In this document: piece by piece, positions 48,312-56,746 of the stretch
Layout: every line of letters starts with the position of its first letter
Numbering within the stretch: position 1 is the stretch's first letter
Assembly: GCA_018710945.1 (NCBI GenBank)
Contig: DVIW01000007.1
Span: forward strand, 1 to 64,000
Length of the DNA: 64,000 nucleotides
DNA from: Candidatus Aphodovivens avistercoris
GTDB taxonomy: Bacteria > Actinomycetota > Coriobacteriia > Coriobacteriales > Eggerthellaceae
Direction of reading: 5' to 3'
Program-made: the position numbers and the translations under genes
Notes under the pieces: generated by a model
What the model saw: only the letters and a program-made list of their open reading frames with translations
Told to the model about the DNA's origin: nothing
The model's database searches: none

Positions 48312-48421
48312 TCCACCTGCTTCGAACGGGGGAGCGCCTGACGTGAGGGCGGAGCGGACGGCCGAAGACAGGGAGCGCAGCCCTCGCGGCAGGCGCTCCC
48401 CCGTTCGCCCTTCCAGGTGGA
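48312..48421. repeat. Long 110-bp inverted repeat upstream of recG
   Basis: Perfect 18-bp inner arms (48323-48340 with 48390-48407) are extended by 8-bp outer arms (48312-48319 with 48414-48421) and enclose a 49-nt loop. It begins 8 bp after the kinase-like gene stop at 48429. It may act as an extended terminator or processing structure before recG. Confidence 0.8.
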
Positions 48422-48428
48422 GCAGCCC

Positions 48429-50063
48429 CTACTCGACCGACATCACGATGGGGTACAGCGGCTGCTCGCCGCGGTGGGCGTCCACCTCAAGCTCGTCGTA
48501 GGCGTCCTCGATGCGCGCCACCAGGGCGTCGAAGGACGCGTCGTCCATATCCTCGCCCGCCAGGATGGTCAGCGTGTCGGCGTCGTCGGCCTCCATCACC
48601 TCCAGAAGGCGCATCACCGCCTCGTCGACCGCGCTGCCCACGGCCTCGATGGACCCGTCGGCGATGCCGATCACGTCGCCCTCCTTGATGGGGTTGTCGT
48701 GGGCGTCCTTGGAGTCCTTGATGGCATGGGTCACCTCGCCGGTGCGCACGTCGGCGTAGGCCTCGGTCATCGCCTCGACGTTGGCGTCCAGCCCGGCCTC
48801 CGCGTCGTAGCCGAACAGGGCCGAGAACGCCTCAGGCACGCTGGTGGTGGGCACCACCGCGCAGGGCTTCTCCGACAGGCTGGCGGCGCTTTGGGCGGCC
48901 ATGACGATGTTCTTGTTGTTCGGCAGGATGATGACCGCATCGGCGTTCACGCGGTTCACCGCGTCCAGCAGATCCTTCGTGGAGGGGTTCATGGTCTGCC
49001 CGCCGGAGACCACCTCGTCCACGCCCAGGCTGGCCAGGATCTGCGCGTTGCCCGCGCCGGCGGCCACGGCCACCACGCCCAGCGGCTTGCGCTCGGCGGC
49101 CTGCTCGGCCTCCAGCTTGTCCGTGCGCGCGGCGCTCTGCAGCTGCATGTTGTGGATGTGCACCTCGGAAACCTGCGCATCGTGGGTGAGGAACCACGCC
49201 AGCACCTGGTCGGGGCGGTTGGTGTGCACGTGCACCTTGAAGTTGGGGTGCATGCCCACCATCAGGTCGCAGTCGCCCATCGCGGGCAAAAAGTCCTTCG
49301 CGGCGTCAACGTCCACCGTCTCAGAATGGACGAGGAACTCGGTGCAGTAGCGGTAGGCCGAGCCCTCCCAATCGTTGATCTGTTCGATCTCCACCTTGGG
49401 CTCCAGGCTGCGCGCGAAGGCCAGCTCGTCGCCCAGCTTGCCCGCGCGCCCCGTGAGCGCCGCAACGAAGGCGTCGAAGAAGATGGCCAGGCCGAAGCCG
49501 CCCGCGTCCACCACGCCGTTCTCCTTCAGCACGGGAAGCAGCTCGGGCGTGCGCTGGACCGAGGCGAAGGCCTCCTCCACCACCGCGTCGAGCGCCTCTT
49601 CGCAGGTGAACTTCTTCTTGCGGGCGTGCTTGGCGGCGCCGGCGGCGTCCTTCAGCACGGTGAGGATGGTGCCCTCCACCGGCTTGCGCACCGCCTGGAA
49701 CGCCACCTCCACCGAGCGGGCGAACGCCGCGTCGATGCTGGCCGCATCCAGGCGCTCGGCCTTCGCCGAGCCCTCGCACAAACCGCGCAGGATCTGCGAG
49801 GTGATGACGCCCGAGTTGCCGCGCGCGCCCATCAGCGCGCCGGTGGTGATGGCCTTGCGCACGGCGGCGCCGTCTGCCCCGATGGGCAACGCCGCCAGGT
49901 TCTCCACCACCGAGGCCAGTGTCAGCGACATGTTCGTGCCGGTATCGCCGTCGGGCACGGGGAAGACGTTCAAACGGTTGATCTCGTCCTTGCGCTCGTC
50001 GAGCACCTTGGCCGCCGCCGCAATGGCGTTGATCAGGTCGTTTCCGGAATATGACTCAGACAT
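48429..50063 (-). CDS. fakA: DAK2-domain fatty-acid-kinase-like protein (FakA/YloV)
   Basis: This 544-residue protein has the N-terminal DhaL/DAK2 ATP-binding domain with the magnesium-binding signature NVFPVPDGDTGTNM (about residues 32-45) and GARGNSGVI, a middle domain (about 210-330) with cysteine and histidine residues, and a C-terminal DegV-like half. This is the FakA layout: the ATPase subunit that phosphorylates fatty acids held by DegV/FakB proteins. It lies between the Asp23 gene and recG, the conserved Gram-positive order. No FakB is in the window. Confidence 0.9.
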   Translation of the reverse strand: MSESYSGNDLINAIAAAAKVLDERKDEINRLNVFPVPDGDTGTNMSLTLASVVENLAALPIGADGAAVRKAITTGALMGARGNSGVITSQILRGLCEGSAKAERLDAASIDAAFARSVEVAFQAVRKPVEGTILTVLKDAAGAAKHARKKKFTCEEALDAVVEEAFASVQRTPELLPVLKENGVVDAGGFGLAIFFDAFVAALTGRAGKLGDELAFARSLEPKVEIEQINDWEGSAYRYCTEFLVHSETVDVDAAKDFLPAMGDCDLMVGMHPNFKVHVHTNRPDQVLAWFLTHDAQVSEVHIHNMQLQSAARTDKLEAEQAAERKPLGVVAVAAGAGNAQILASLGVDEVVSGGQTMNPSTKDLLDAVNRVNADAVIILPNNKNIVMAAQSAASLSEKPCAVVPTTSVPEAFSALFGYDAEAGLDANVEAMTEAYADVRTGEVTHAIKDSKDAHDNPIKEGDVIGIADGSIEAVGSAVDEAVMRLLEVMEADDADTLTILAGEDMDDASFDALVARIEDAYDELEVDAHRGEQPLYPIVMSVE

Positions 50064-50145
50064 GATGGGTTCCGATTCTCCTTCGGCCGCGCCGGCGCGA
50101 AAGCGCCCGCGGCCCTGCTTCTGGCTTGCTTGCGTGGGCAGCGCG

Positions 50146-50493
50146 CTAGCGGCGCACCTTCACGCCCTGGACGTGCACCTCCACGCCGTCCAGCGGGACG
50201 CGCGCGTACTCCTTCAGGACGAAGGACACCTGGTCGATGAGGTTCTGCGACACCGTGTTGATGTTGGTGCCGTACTCGATGACCACGTACAGCTCCACAT
50301 GCACGCCCACGTCGGTGGTGGTCACCACCACGCCGCGGCGCAAGCGCGACGCCGGCAGGATCTTCGCGATGCCGTCGGCGGCGGTGGGGGCGGTCATCCC
50401 CACGACGCCGTAGCACTCCAACGCGGCGTTGCCCACCATGTCGGCGAGCACGTCGTTGGCAACATGCAGGTTACCCGGGATCTGTGCACCCAT
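50146..50493 (-). CDS. Asp23/Gls24 family envelope stress protein (YloU-like)
   Basis: This 115-residue protein is of the Asp23/DUF322 family, found next to the FakA gene in most Gram-positives (YloU-YloV). Family members sit at the membrane and respond to alkaline or cell-wall stress. The segment LADMVGNAALECYGVVGM and the ELYVVIEYGTNI strand are typical. The ATG at 50493 has AAAGGA upstream. It precedes fakA by 82 bp. Confidence 0.92.
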   Translation of the reverse strand: MGAQIPGNLHVANDVLADMVGNAALECYGVVGMTAPTAADGIAKILPASRLRRGVVVTTTDVGVHVELYVVIEYGTNINTVSQNLIDQVSFVLKEYARVPLDGVEVHVQGVKVRR

Positions 50494-50629
50494 GACGCAT
50501 CCTTTCCCTTCTTTTCCCTCCCCGCATCATGCGGGGAGGCGGCGCCCTTTCGGCCAGCGGGCCTGCGGCGCCCGTCCTTTCCGGAACAAGCGCCGCGGCG
50601 CCCCTTCCGGATGCATTCGCATACCAGGC

Positions 50630-50635
50630 AGTATA
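50630..50635 (-). promoter_or_regulatory. -10-like box upstream of the Asp23 gene
   Basis: TATACT on the minus strand, 136 bp before the Asp23 start, with a weak -35. Between it and the gene is only GC-rich sequence. Confidence 0.4.
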
Positions 50636-50699
50636 GCGCATGGCGCACCGGGGCTTCCCATGCCCGCAAAAGCGAAGGTGGCTATTACATGAAAATTAC

Positions 50700-50729
50700 T
50701 TGTAGCACCAAGAAGCGTTGTGCTATAGT
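50700..50729 (+). promoter_or_regulatory. rpmB promoter
   Basis: TTGTAG (50700-50705) and TATAGT (50724-50729) are separated by 18 bp in an unusually AT-rich patch about 80 bp before the rpmB start. Confidence 0.7.
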
Positions 50730-50806
50730 AGATAGGCTGTTTTGCAATAGAACAGGTCCGCGGCACCGATGCGGATCCTGAACCCGAGCATGATGGAGTG
50801 AGCGAC

Positions 50807-50998
50807 ATGTCGAAGATTTGCGAAATTTGCGGTAAGGCGCCGGCGGCTGGTCGCAGCATCAGCCACTCGCATCGCGTGACCAATCGCATGTTCCGTCCGA
50901 ACGTGCAGAAGATCACCATCCGCGAGGCCAACGGCCATGTGCGCAAGGCCAACGTGTGCACCAGCTGCATGAAGGCCGGCAAGGTCACCCGCGCCTAG
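50807..50998 (+). CDS. rpmB: 50S ribosomal protein L28
   Basis: This 63-residue ribosomal protein of the large subunit is the zinc-binding (C+) form, with CxxC pairs at C5/C8 and C51/C54. The SHSHRVTNR segment is characteristic of L28. The ATG at 50807 is used rather than a GTG three codons earlier. It is transcribed alone, divergent from the Asp23 gene, and ended by a very strong hairpin. Zinc-free paralogues often exist elsewhere. Confidence 0.97.
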   Translation: MSKICEICGKAPAAGRSISHSHRVTNRMFRPNVQKITIREANGHVRKANVCTSCMKAGKVTRA

Positions 50999-51029
50999 CA
51001 CCCTTCCCGGCGGACGCGCCGGACAAGGA

Positions 51030-51086
51030 GCGCAAACGAAAAAGCGCCCGGTTCCCCTTGGGGGCCGGGCGCTTTTTCGTTTGCGC
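51030..51086. terminator. Strong bidirectional terminator between rpmB and CT398-like gene
   Basis: A perfect 22-bp stem (51030-51051 with 51065-51086) contains A5/T5 tracts in its arms and a small CCCC/GGGG inner stem. It would terminate transcription from both sides. Confidence 0.95.
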
Positions 51087-51257
51087 GGACGGTTGCGCGG
51101 CGGGTTTACGGGGTGCGGGAGCGCAGATGTGCAGGAGTGCGAACCCGCGGAAGCGCAAGTCACAGGCCGCGCACGAAGCGCCGAACAGGCCGCAAGCCGC
51201 GCGCAGCGTGGACGGCGGTTCGGACGGCCCGCGCCGCCCGAACCGCCCGATGCCCCG

Positions 51258-51977
51258 CTAGCCGATGACCAGCAGGCGCTTGCAGTGCGGGCAGGCGCCC
51301 AGCGGCGCCTGGCGCTTCAGGTCGACCAGCCGGCCCGCCTCGATGGGCATCCGGCAGGCGCCGCACTTCCCCTCGCGCAGCACGCCCACGGCCACCCCGC
51401 CGTGCGCCGCGGCGATGCGCGCGTAGGACTCTTTCAGCTCGGCGCCCAGAAGCGCCTCGGCCTGGGCGCGCTTGGCCTCAAGCTGCCCGATGACCGCCTT
51501 CAGCTCGCCGCCCGCCTGGGCGAACGAAGCCGTGGCCTCTTCCTCGCGCGCCGCCAGGGCGGAAAGCGCCTTGTCGATCTGCGCCTGCACGGCGCCGATC
51601 TTCTCCAGCTCGTCGGCCTGGGCGGAAAGCTCCTCCTCCAGCGCGGCGCGGCGCTTCGCGATGCCGTTCAGTTCCTTGGTGCGCGCCTCGACGTTGCGGT
51701 AGTCGCCCCGCGCGCCGTCGATGGCCGCCTGCACGTCGCGCTGCTTCTCGGCCAGCGACGCGTCCTCATCCTCCAGCTTCGACGCCGCCGCCTCGGCGCG
51801 CCGGCGCAGCTCGGCGGCCTGCTCCTGCTTCTTCAGCACGGCGGCGCGCTTCTCGCGCGCCTCGCGGATGACGGCGCGCTGCGGCAGCCCGTCGAACTCC
51901 TTGCGGCCCTTCAGCAGGGCCAAATCCGTCTGCTGCAGCTTCAGCAGCCCGTTGATCTCCTCCGGTGTCGCGCGCAT
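51258..51977 (-). CDS. CT398-like coiled-coil zinc-ribbon protein (DUF164)
   Basis: This 239-residue protein has a long helical hairpin (about residues 10-180, rich in E, A, R, K) and a C-terminal zinc ribbon with CGACR and CPHC pairs (about 205-233). This is the DUF164/CT398 architecture, proposed to act in RNA, secretion or division contexts but without settled function. It is typically next to the Nif3-like gene, as here (50 bp). Confidence 0.9.
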   Translation of the reverse strand: MRATPEEINGLLKLQQTDLALLKGRKEFDGLPQRAVIREAREKRAAVLKKQEQAAELRRRAEAAASKLEDEDASLAEKQRDVQAAIDGARGDYRNVEARTKELNGIAKRRAALEEELSAQADELEKIGAVQAQIDKALSALAAREEEATASFAQAGGELKAVIGQLEAKRAQAEALLGAELKESYARIAAAHGGVAVGVLREGKCGACRMPIEAGRLVDLKRQAPLGACPHCKRLLVIG

Positions 51978-52027
51978 GCGCCCCTCTCCTTTCCTTCGGC
52001 AGGCGCCCGCCCGCCATCCGTCCGTTC

Positions 52028-52912
52028 CTAGATCCGCGTCGCCTCGGGGTAGGCCCAGTTACGGCCCTGGTCCAGCACGCATACCGCGCCCTCGGGCACG
52101 CCCGCGCCGCGCACCGCCGCGGCCAGCACCGCCGCGAACGGCAGCTCGCTGGCGTCATGCCCCAGCTCCACCACGGCAAGCCCCGCCTCGGCCAGCGCCA
52201 GCGCCTCGTGGTACTTCACCTCGCCGGCCACCAGACAGTCGATCCGCTCGCGCAGGCAGGTGCGCCCAAGCGAGCCCGCCGAGCCCGTGGCGGTGGCGAT
52301 GCGCTCCAGATCGCGCCCGAAGTCGCCCCACACGCGCGGCTGGCGGCCGAACACCGAGGTGCAGCGCGCGGCCAGCTGGCCCAGCGTCAGCGATCCGTCG
52401 GAGGCCGCCACGCGGCACGCCTGCCCGTAGCCCTTCGACCCCGCCGCGTCCACCGGCTCCAGCACCCGCTCGAAGGCCAGGCCCAAAAGCCCGGGCAGCA
52501 TCTTCTGCGCGTCGGCGCTCACGTCCAGCGCCGTGTGGAAGTTCATCAGGTTCACGCCCTGCTTGATGGCCGCCCACACCAGCGCGCCGGGGTTGGCCGC
52601 CACCGAGGGCGCCGGCTGGAACGAGTCGATGGGCTCCAGAAACGCCGGATGGTGCGTCACCAGCACGTTCGCCCCCGCCTCGGCCGCCTGGGCGACGGCC
52701 TCCACAGTGGGGTCGAGCGCCACCGCCACGCCGCGCACCAGCTCGGCGGGGTCTCCCACGGTAAGGCCCGTGCGGTCCCACGCCTCCGCGTCCTGGGCGG
52801 GATAGCTTGCCAGAAGCGCCTGCTCCAGCGCGCCCACGGTCAGCGGCTTGCCCTGCTTCGACAGCGTGCCCGACCTCCTGGTGGCCAGGCCGTCCTGAAT
52901 CTTGATCGCCAT
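52028..52912 (-). CDS. Nif3-like dinuclear metal-centre protein
   Basis: This 294-residue protein is of the NIF3/YbgI family (possible GTP cyclohydrolase 1 type 2-like fold). Metal ligands appear in VTHHPAF (about residue 85), in NFHTALD (Asp/His) and in the C-terminal VELGHDASE. A 15-residue charged N-terminus precedes the domain. The function is not established. It is grouped with the CT398-like gene and the PHP phosphatase on one strand. Confidence 0.92.
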   Translation of the reverse strand: MAIKIQDGLATRRSGTLSKQGKPLTVGALEQALLASYPAQDAEAWDRTGLTVGDPAELVRGVAVALDPTVEAVAQAAEAGANVLVTHHPAFLEPIDSFQPAPSVAANPGALVWAAIKQGVNLMNFHTALDVSADAQKMLPGLLGLAFERVLEPVDAAGSKGYGQACRVAASDGSLTLGQLAARCTSVFGRQPRVWGDFGRDLERIATATGSAGSLGRTCLRERIDCLVAGEVKYHEALALAEAGLAVVELGHDASELPFAAVLAAAVRGAGVPEGAVCVLDQGRNWAYPEATRI

Positions 52913-52930
52913 AACTCATCGCCTCGCTTC

Positions 52931-53743
52931 CTAATCCAAGGGGATGCGGCGCCGGTCGCCATCGGCGGTGGGCACCGTCACCTGGCGGTAGCCCGCCGCG
53001 CGCATCAGCCGGTACGCGTCCCCTATCCCCCGCGCCACGTTCGCCGGCGCGTGCGCGTCGCTTCCCACCGAGCACTCCACGCCCGCGCGCTGAAACGCCT
53101 GCAGCAGCTCCAAGCACGGGTACATCTCGGCGCAGGCGCACCAGGCGCCCGACGTGTTCACCTCCACCATGCGCCCCGCCGCCCGGGCGGCCTCCGCGGC
53201 GCGGGCGTAGAGCGGGGCCGGGTCGAACGAGGGGCGGAACCCGAACTTCTTCACGAGGTCGGGATGCGACATCGCGTCGAAGGGGAAGCTGGAGCAGGCG
53301 GCCTCGCACCACACGTCGAAGTAGCGGCGCCAGATGGCGTCCGTCCCGCCGTGGTCGCCCCAGCGGTCGCGCTCGTCGGGCGCGTCGAACGCCCAGCCGT
53401 CCAGAAAGTGCACCGAGCCGAGGATCCACGCGTAGGGCTTCCAGTCGTCGTCGGTCAGCCCGCGGTCCTCGCCGTCGCCCAGCCAGTCCACCTCGCAGCC
53501 GCACACCACCTCGATCTCGGGATGCGCCGTTTGCGCGGCGCGCACTTCGTCCAGGTAGCGCCGCTCGGTTTCGCGCGACAGCGAGAAGCCGTGGCCGGGG
53601 TCCCATGCCTCGGTCAGGCGGAAGTGCTCGGTGACGGCCAGCGTTGAGAGGCCCGCCGCGCAGGCGGCCTGCACCAGCTCCTCCACCGAGCCCTCGCCGT
53701 GCCCGGAATAGACGGTGTGCGCATGGCAGCATGCCAGCTCCAC
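52931..53743 (-). CDS. PHP-domain phosphatase (histidinol-phosphatase type)
   Basis: This 270-residue protein contains all PHP metal-binding motifs: HAHTVYSGH (H7, H9), TEH, CEVD, GSVHF, SHPD and GSDAH. It fits the HisK-type histidinol-phosphatase branch, although PHP proteins have varied substrates and no his genes are near. The GTG at 53743 has AAAGGGAGG upstream and starts just before the first motif. It lies 18 bp before the Nif3-like gene and 77 bp after the cysteine desulfurase. Confidence 0.85.
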   Translation of the reverse strand: MELACCHAHTVYSGHGEGSVEELVQAACAAGLSTLAVTEHFRLTEAWDPGHGFSLSRETERRYLDEVRAAQTAHPEIEVVCGCEVDWLGDGEDRGLTDDDWKPYAWILGSVHFLDGWAFDAPDERDRWGDHGGTDAIWRRYFDVWCEAACSSFPFDAMSHPDLVKKFGFRPSFDPAPLYARAAEAARAAGRMVEVNTSGAWCACAEMYPCLELLQAFQRAGVECSVGSDAHAPANVARGIGDAYRLMRAAGYRQVTVPTADGDRRRIPLD

Positions 53744-53820
53744 GGATCCCGCCTCCCTTTCCGCCGCCGCGCGGGCGCGCGCCGGCCTTCCATCGCGCCC
53801 GCCCGCGGCAGGCGCGCAGC

Positions 53821-55023
53821 CTACTTCCAGTCCAGGCACTTCCCGAACGCCTCGACGAACGCCTCCACGTCGGCTTCCGACGTGTCCCGGCCCAGCGAGA
53901 CACGCAGCGCCCCCTGCGCCGCGTCGGCGGCGATACCCAGCGCCGTGAGCACGTGGCTGGGCGCCAGTGAGTGCGACGAGCACGCCGACCCGCCCGACAC
54001 GCAGAAGCCCAGCGCGTCCAGCCGCAGGATCATCGTCTGGCTTTCCATGCCCTCCACCAGCACGTTCACCACGTTGGGCAGAAAGCGCTCGCTGCCGGCG
54101 GGCACCGCGACGGCAGGCGCCACCCCGGGAAACGCGCACAGCCGCGCGTAGAGCGCATCGCGCAGCGCCCGCTGGCGCGGGGCCTCCGTCGCCAGCGCGT
54201 CGACGGCCGCGCGACAGGCGGCGGCGAACCCGGCCGCCCCGCAGGGGTTCTGGGTGCCGCTGCGGCGCGCGCCCTCCTGGCCGCCGCCCAGAAGCTGCGC
54301 CTCGAAGGGCGTGCGGGCCTTCAGGTACAGCGCGCCGACCCCCTTCGGGCCGCCCACCTTGTGGGCCGAGAACGACGCCGCGTCCGCGCCCCACGCCGTC
54401 ACATCCACCGCCGCCTTGCCGAGCGCCTGCACCGCGTCGGTATGGAACAACGCGCCGGCCGCGTGCGCCGCGCGCGCCAGCTCGGCCACCGGCTGGATGG
54501 AGCCCACCTCGCTGTTGGCCGCCTGCACCGAGGCCACGCCGGCATGCCCGTCGTCGCCGAGCGCCGCAGCCAGCGCCTCGGGCGAGACGAACCCCGCGCG
54601 GTCGGGGCGCACCTCCACCACGTCGAAGCCCTCCGCCGCCAAGCGGCGCGCCGGGGCCAGCACCGCGTCGTGCTCGATGGCCGACACCGCCACGCGCACC
54701 TCCGAGGCGTCCGCGTGCCGCCGCGCGCGCACCGCGTGCGCCAGCCCCACCAGCGCCGCGTTGTCGGCCTCGGTGGCGCCCGAGGTCAGCACCACCTCGT
54801 CGGGACGGCGCGCCCCCAGCGCGCGCGCCAGCTGAGAGCGCGCCTGCTCCAGCGCGGCGAACGCAGCGCGCCCGGGGCTGTGCAGCGAGTTGGGGTTGGC
54901 GCCCAGCGCCAGGTTGGCCGCGCCCGGCTCCAGAAACGGCTGCATGGCGCGGGCGGCCTCGGCGCACAGAGGCGCGGTGGCCGCCCAGTCCAAGTACACG
55001 AAGCGCGCCGCGTCGAGGCTCAT
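53821..55023 (-). CDS. Cysteine desulfurase (NifS/IscS family)
   Basis: This 400-residue PLP enzyme takes sulfur from cysteine for Fe-S clusters or tRNA thiolation. It shows SGATEADN, the PLP lysine in SAHKVGGPKG (about residue 203) and the sulfur-carrying Cys in GGSACSS (about residue 330). The start overlaps rpe by 4 bp. No iscU/sufU or mnmA is adjacent, so the sulfur acceptor is unknown. The protein is unusually Ala-rich. Confidence 0.93.
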   Translation of the reverse strand: MSLDAARFVYLDWAATAPLCAEAARAMQPFLEPGAANLALGANPNSLHSPGRAAFAALEQARSQLARALGARRPDEVVLTSGATEADNAALVGLAHAVRARRHADASEVRVAVSAIEHDAVLAPARRLAAEGFDVVEVRPDRAGFVSPEALAAALGDDGHAGVASVQAANSEVGSIQPVAELARAAHAAGALFHTDAVQALGKAAVDVTAWGADAASFSAHKVGGPKGVGALYLKARTPFEAQLLGGGQEGARRSGTQNPCGAAGFAAACRAAVDALATEAPRQRALRDALYARLCAFPGVAPAVAVPAGSERFLPNVVNVLVEGMESQTMILRLDALGFCVSGGSACSSHSLAPSHVLTALGIAADAAQGALRVSLGRDTSEADVEAFVEAFGKCLDWK

Positions 55024-55736
55024 CGGGCGGCCGCCCCCTCTCCCGCTTCCAGGGCGTAGGTGCGCGCGGCCTCGGCCTCGGCGCGCACGGCGGCCAGCGC
55101 CGCCGCGGGGTCGTCAGCGGCGAACACGGCGTTGCCGCACACCAGCACGTCGGCGCCGGCCGCCGCCACCCGCGCCGCGGTGGCCACGCCGATGCCGCCG
55201 TCCACCTGGATAAGCGGGCTGGCGCCGGCCGCGCGGGCCATCGACGCCGCCTGCGCCACGCGCCGCTCGCTGCCCTCGATGTAGCTCTGGCCGGAGAAGC
55301 CCGGCTCCACGCTCATGATCAGCACCATGTCCAGCTGCCCGATCACCGGCGCCAGCACCTCCACCGGCGTCTTGGGCTTCAGGCTGACCGCCGCCTTGCA
55401 GCCGGCCGCGTGGATGGCTTCCACCGCCTGCGCCAGCGCATCCCCGTAGAGCACCTCCGCGTGCACGGTCAGGGAATCGGCGCCAGCCTCGGCGAACCAG
55501 GGGATCTGGTCAAGCGGGTTCGACACCATCAGGTGCACGTCCAGCGGCAACTCCGTGGCGCGCGCGAGCTGCTTGACCAGCGGCACGCCCATCGACAGGT
55601 TCGGCACGAAATGGCCGTCCATCACGTCCACGTGCACGAAGCCCGCGCCCGCCTGCTCGATGAGCGCGATGTCGCGCCCCAGGTCCATGAAATCCGCCGA
55701 AAGGATCGACGGGGCTATCCTCACCGGTTCGTACAT
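55020..55736 (-). CDS. rpe: Ribulose-phosphate 3-epimerase
   Basis: This 238-residue TIM-barrel enzyme interconverts ribulose-5-phosphate and xylulose-5-phosphate in the pentose phosphate pathway. Family motifs are the start APSILSADF, VDVMDGHFVPN (metal-binding Asp/His) and the phosphate-binding VDGGI. It heads a coupled run with the cysteine desulfurase (ATGA overlap). The ATG at 55736 follows GGAGG. Confidence 0.96.
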   Translation of the reverse strand: MYEPVRIAPSILSADFMDLGRDIALIEQAGAGFVHVDVMDGHFVPNLSMGVPLVKQLARATELPLDVHLMVSNPLDQIPWFAEAGADSLTVHAEVLYGDALAQAVEAIHAAGCKAAVSLKPKTPVEVLAPVIGQLDMVLIMSVEPGFSGQSYIEGSERRVAQAASMARAAGASPLIQVDGGIGVATAARVAAAGADVLVCGNAVFAADDPAAALAAVRAEAEAARTYALEAGEGAAAR

Positions 55737-56054
55737 GCGCGCCTCCTCGTTCGGCCGGCCTTGGCGCGGCGCGCAGCGGACCCTCCGCCGGCGCGCGCCC
55801 TTCGACCTCCCATTCTAGCGCACGCGGGGCGCAACGCGGCGCCATCTGGGCCGGCGACGCGGAAAATGCCCCGTTGCGGGGAACGGGGCGGGACCGCCGC
55901 ATCGGAAACTGCCTCCACCGCGACCGCGCGCCCACCTCCGGAAATCGCTGCCGCGTCGGAAGCTGCCGCCGCCCAACCGCATCTGTGACGGCGTGCGTCC
56001 GCGCAGGGCGCGCGTGGCCTATAATGGGAGGCAGCCGACAGGAAGAAGGCTTCC
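55737..56054. other. Divergent intergenic region, rpe and MGMT-like gene
   Basis: TAGAAT on the minus strand (55812-55817) may be the rpe -10. TATAAT at 56020-56025 on the plus strand is the likely -10 of the MGMT-like gene. A hairpin with GCCCCGTT arms (55868-55875 with 55882-55889) and two diverged copies of a CCGCRTCGGAARCTGCC string (about 55896-55975) lie between. Confidence 0.55.
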
Positions 56055-56630
56055 ATGGAAGATCGCGCCCGTCCCGTCCCCCGCCGCGCCGCCGCCCGCG
56101 CGCACGCCCGACCCGAAACCCGCCCGCACGCCACCGCGCGCGACGCAGGGAGCTTCCATCCCTATCGCACGCCCTACGGGGTGCTGACCATCCGCGTGGA
56201 CGCCGACGGTGTGACCGACGTGGCGCTGGGCGACGTGGAGCTTTCCGGGCAGCGCCGGCCTACCGGGCTTGCGGCGCGCGCCGCCACCCAGCTGCAGGAG
56301 TACCTGGCCGGCAAGCGACGCAGCTTCGATCTGCCCCTGGCGCCGCAAGGGTCGGCCTTTCAGCGGAAGGTGTGGGAGGCGGCCCGCCAGGTGCCCTACG
56401 GAACCTCGCTGACCTGCGCGCAGTTGGCCGCGCAGCTGGGCGACGCGGAGGGCTTCCGCGCCGTGGGCGCCGCCCTGAAGAAGAACCCGCTGGCCATCCT
56501 CGTGCCCGCCCACCGCATCGTAGGCGCGAACGGGCGGCCCTTGGGGGCCGGGCGCGAGGCACGCCTGAAAGAGGCCCTGCTGAAGATGGAGCGCGCCGCC
56601 TGCGCCCGCGAGGGCGACGGCACGCAGTAG
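56055..56630 (+). CDS. MGMT/Ogt-family protein lacking the acceptor cysteine (alkyltransferase-like)
   Basis: This 191-residue protein has the Ogt/Ada-C layout: a disordered basic N-terminus (1-32), an N-terminal domain (35-95) and the DNA-binding/active-site domain (about 98-180). The DNA-intercalating Arg (R135 in RAVG) and the Tyr of VPYG are kept. The active-site motif reads PAHR (151-154): the alkyl-accepting Cys is Ala152, encoded by gcc. It cannot self-alkylate in the usual way and resembles alkyltransferase-like (ATL) proteins that flag O6-alkylguanine for nucleotide excision repair, but it retains the N-terminal domain ATLs usually lack. Confidence 0.9.
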   Translation: MEDRARPVPRRAAARAHARPETRPHATARDAGSFHPYRTPYGVLTIRVDADGVTDVALGDVELSGQRRPTGLAARAATQLQEYLAGKRRSFDLPLAPQGSAFQRKVWEAARQVPYGTSLTCAQLAAQLGDAEGFRAVGAALKKNPLAILVPAHRIVGANGRPLGAGREARLKEALLKMERAACAREGDGTQ

Positions 56631-56746
56631 CGAAGCGGCCGGCCGACAGCGCGCAAACGCAAGCGGCTGCGGTGTCCGCCGTCAAGCCGCCCCAGCGGCC
56701 CTCGATCCCGCCGCACGCGCAGGCCGGCGCGCGCCGGCGCGGCACC

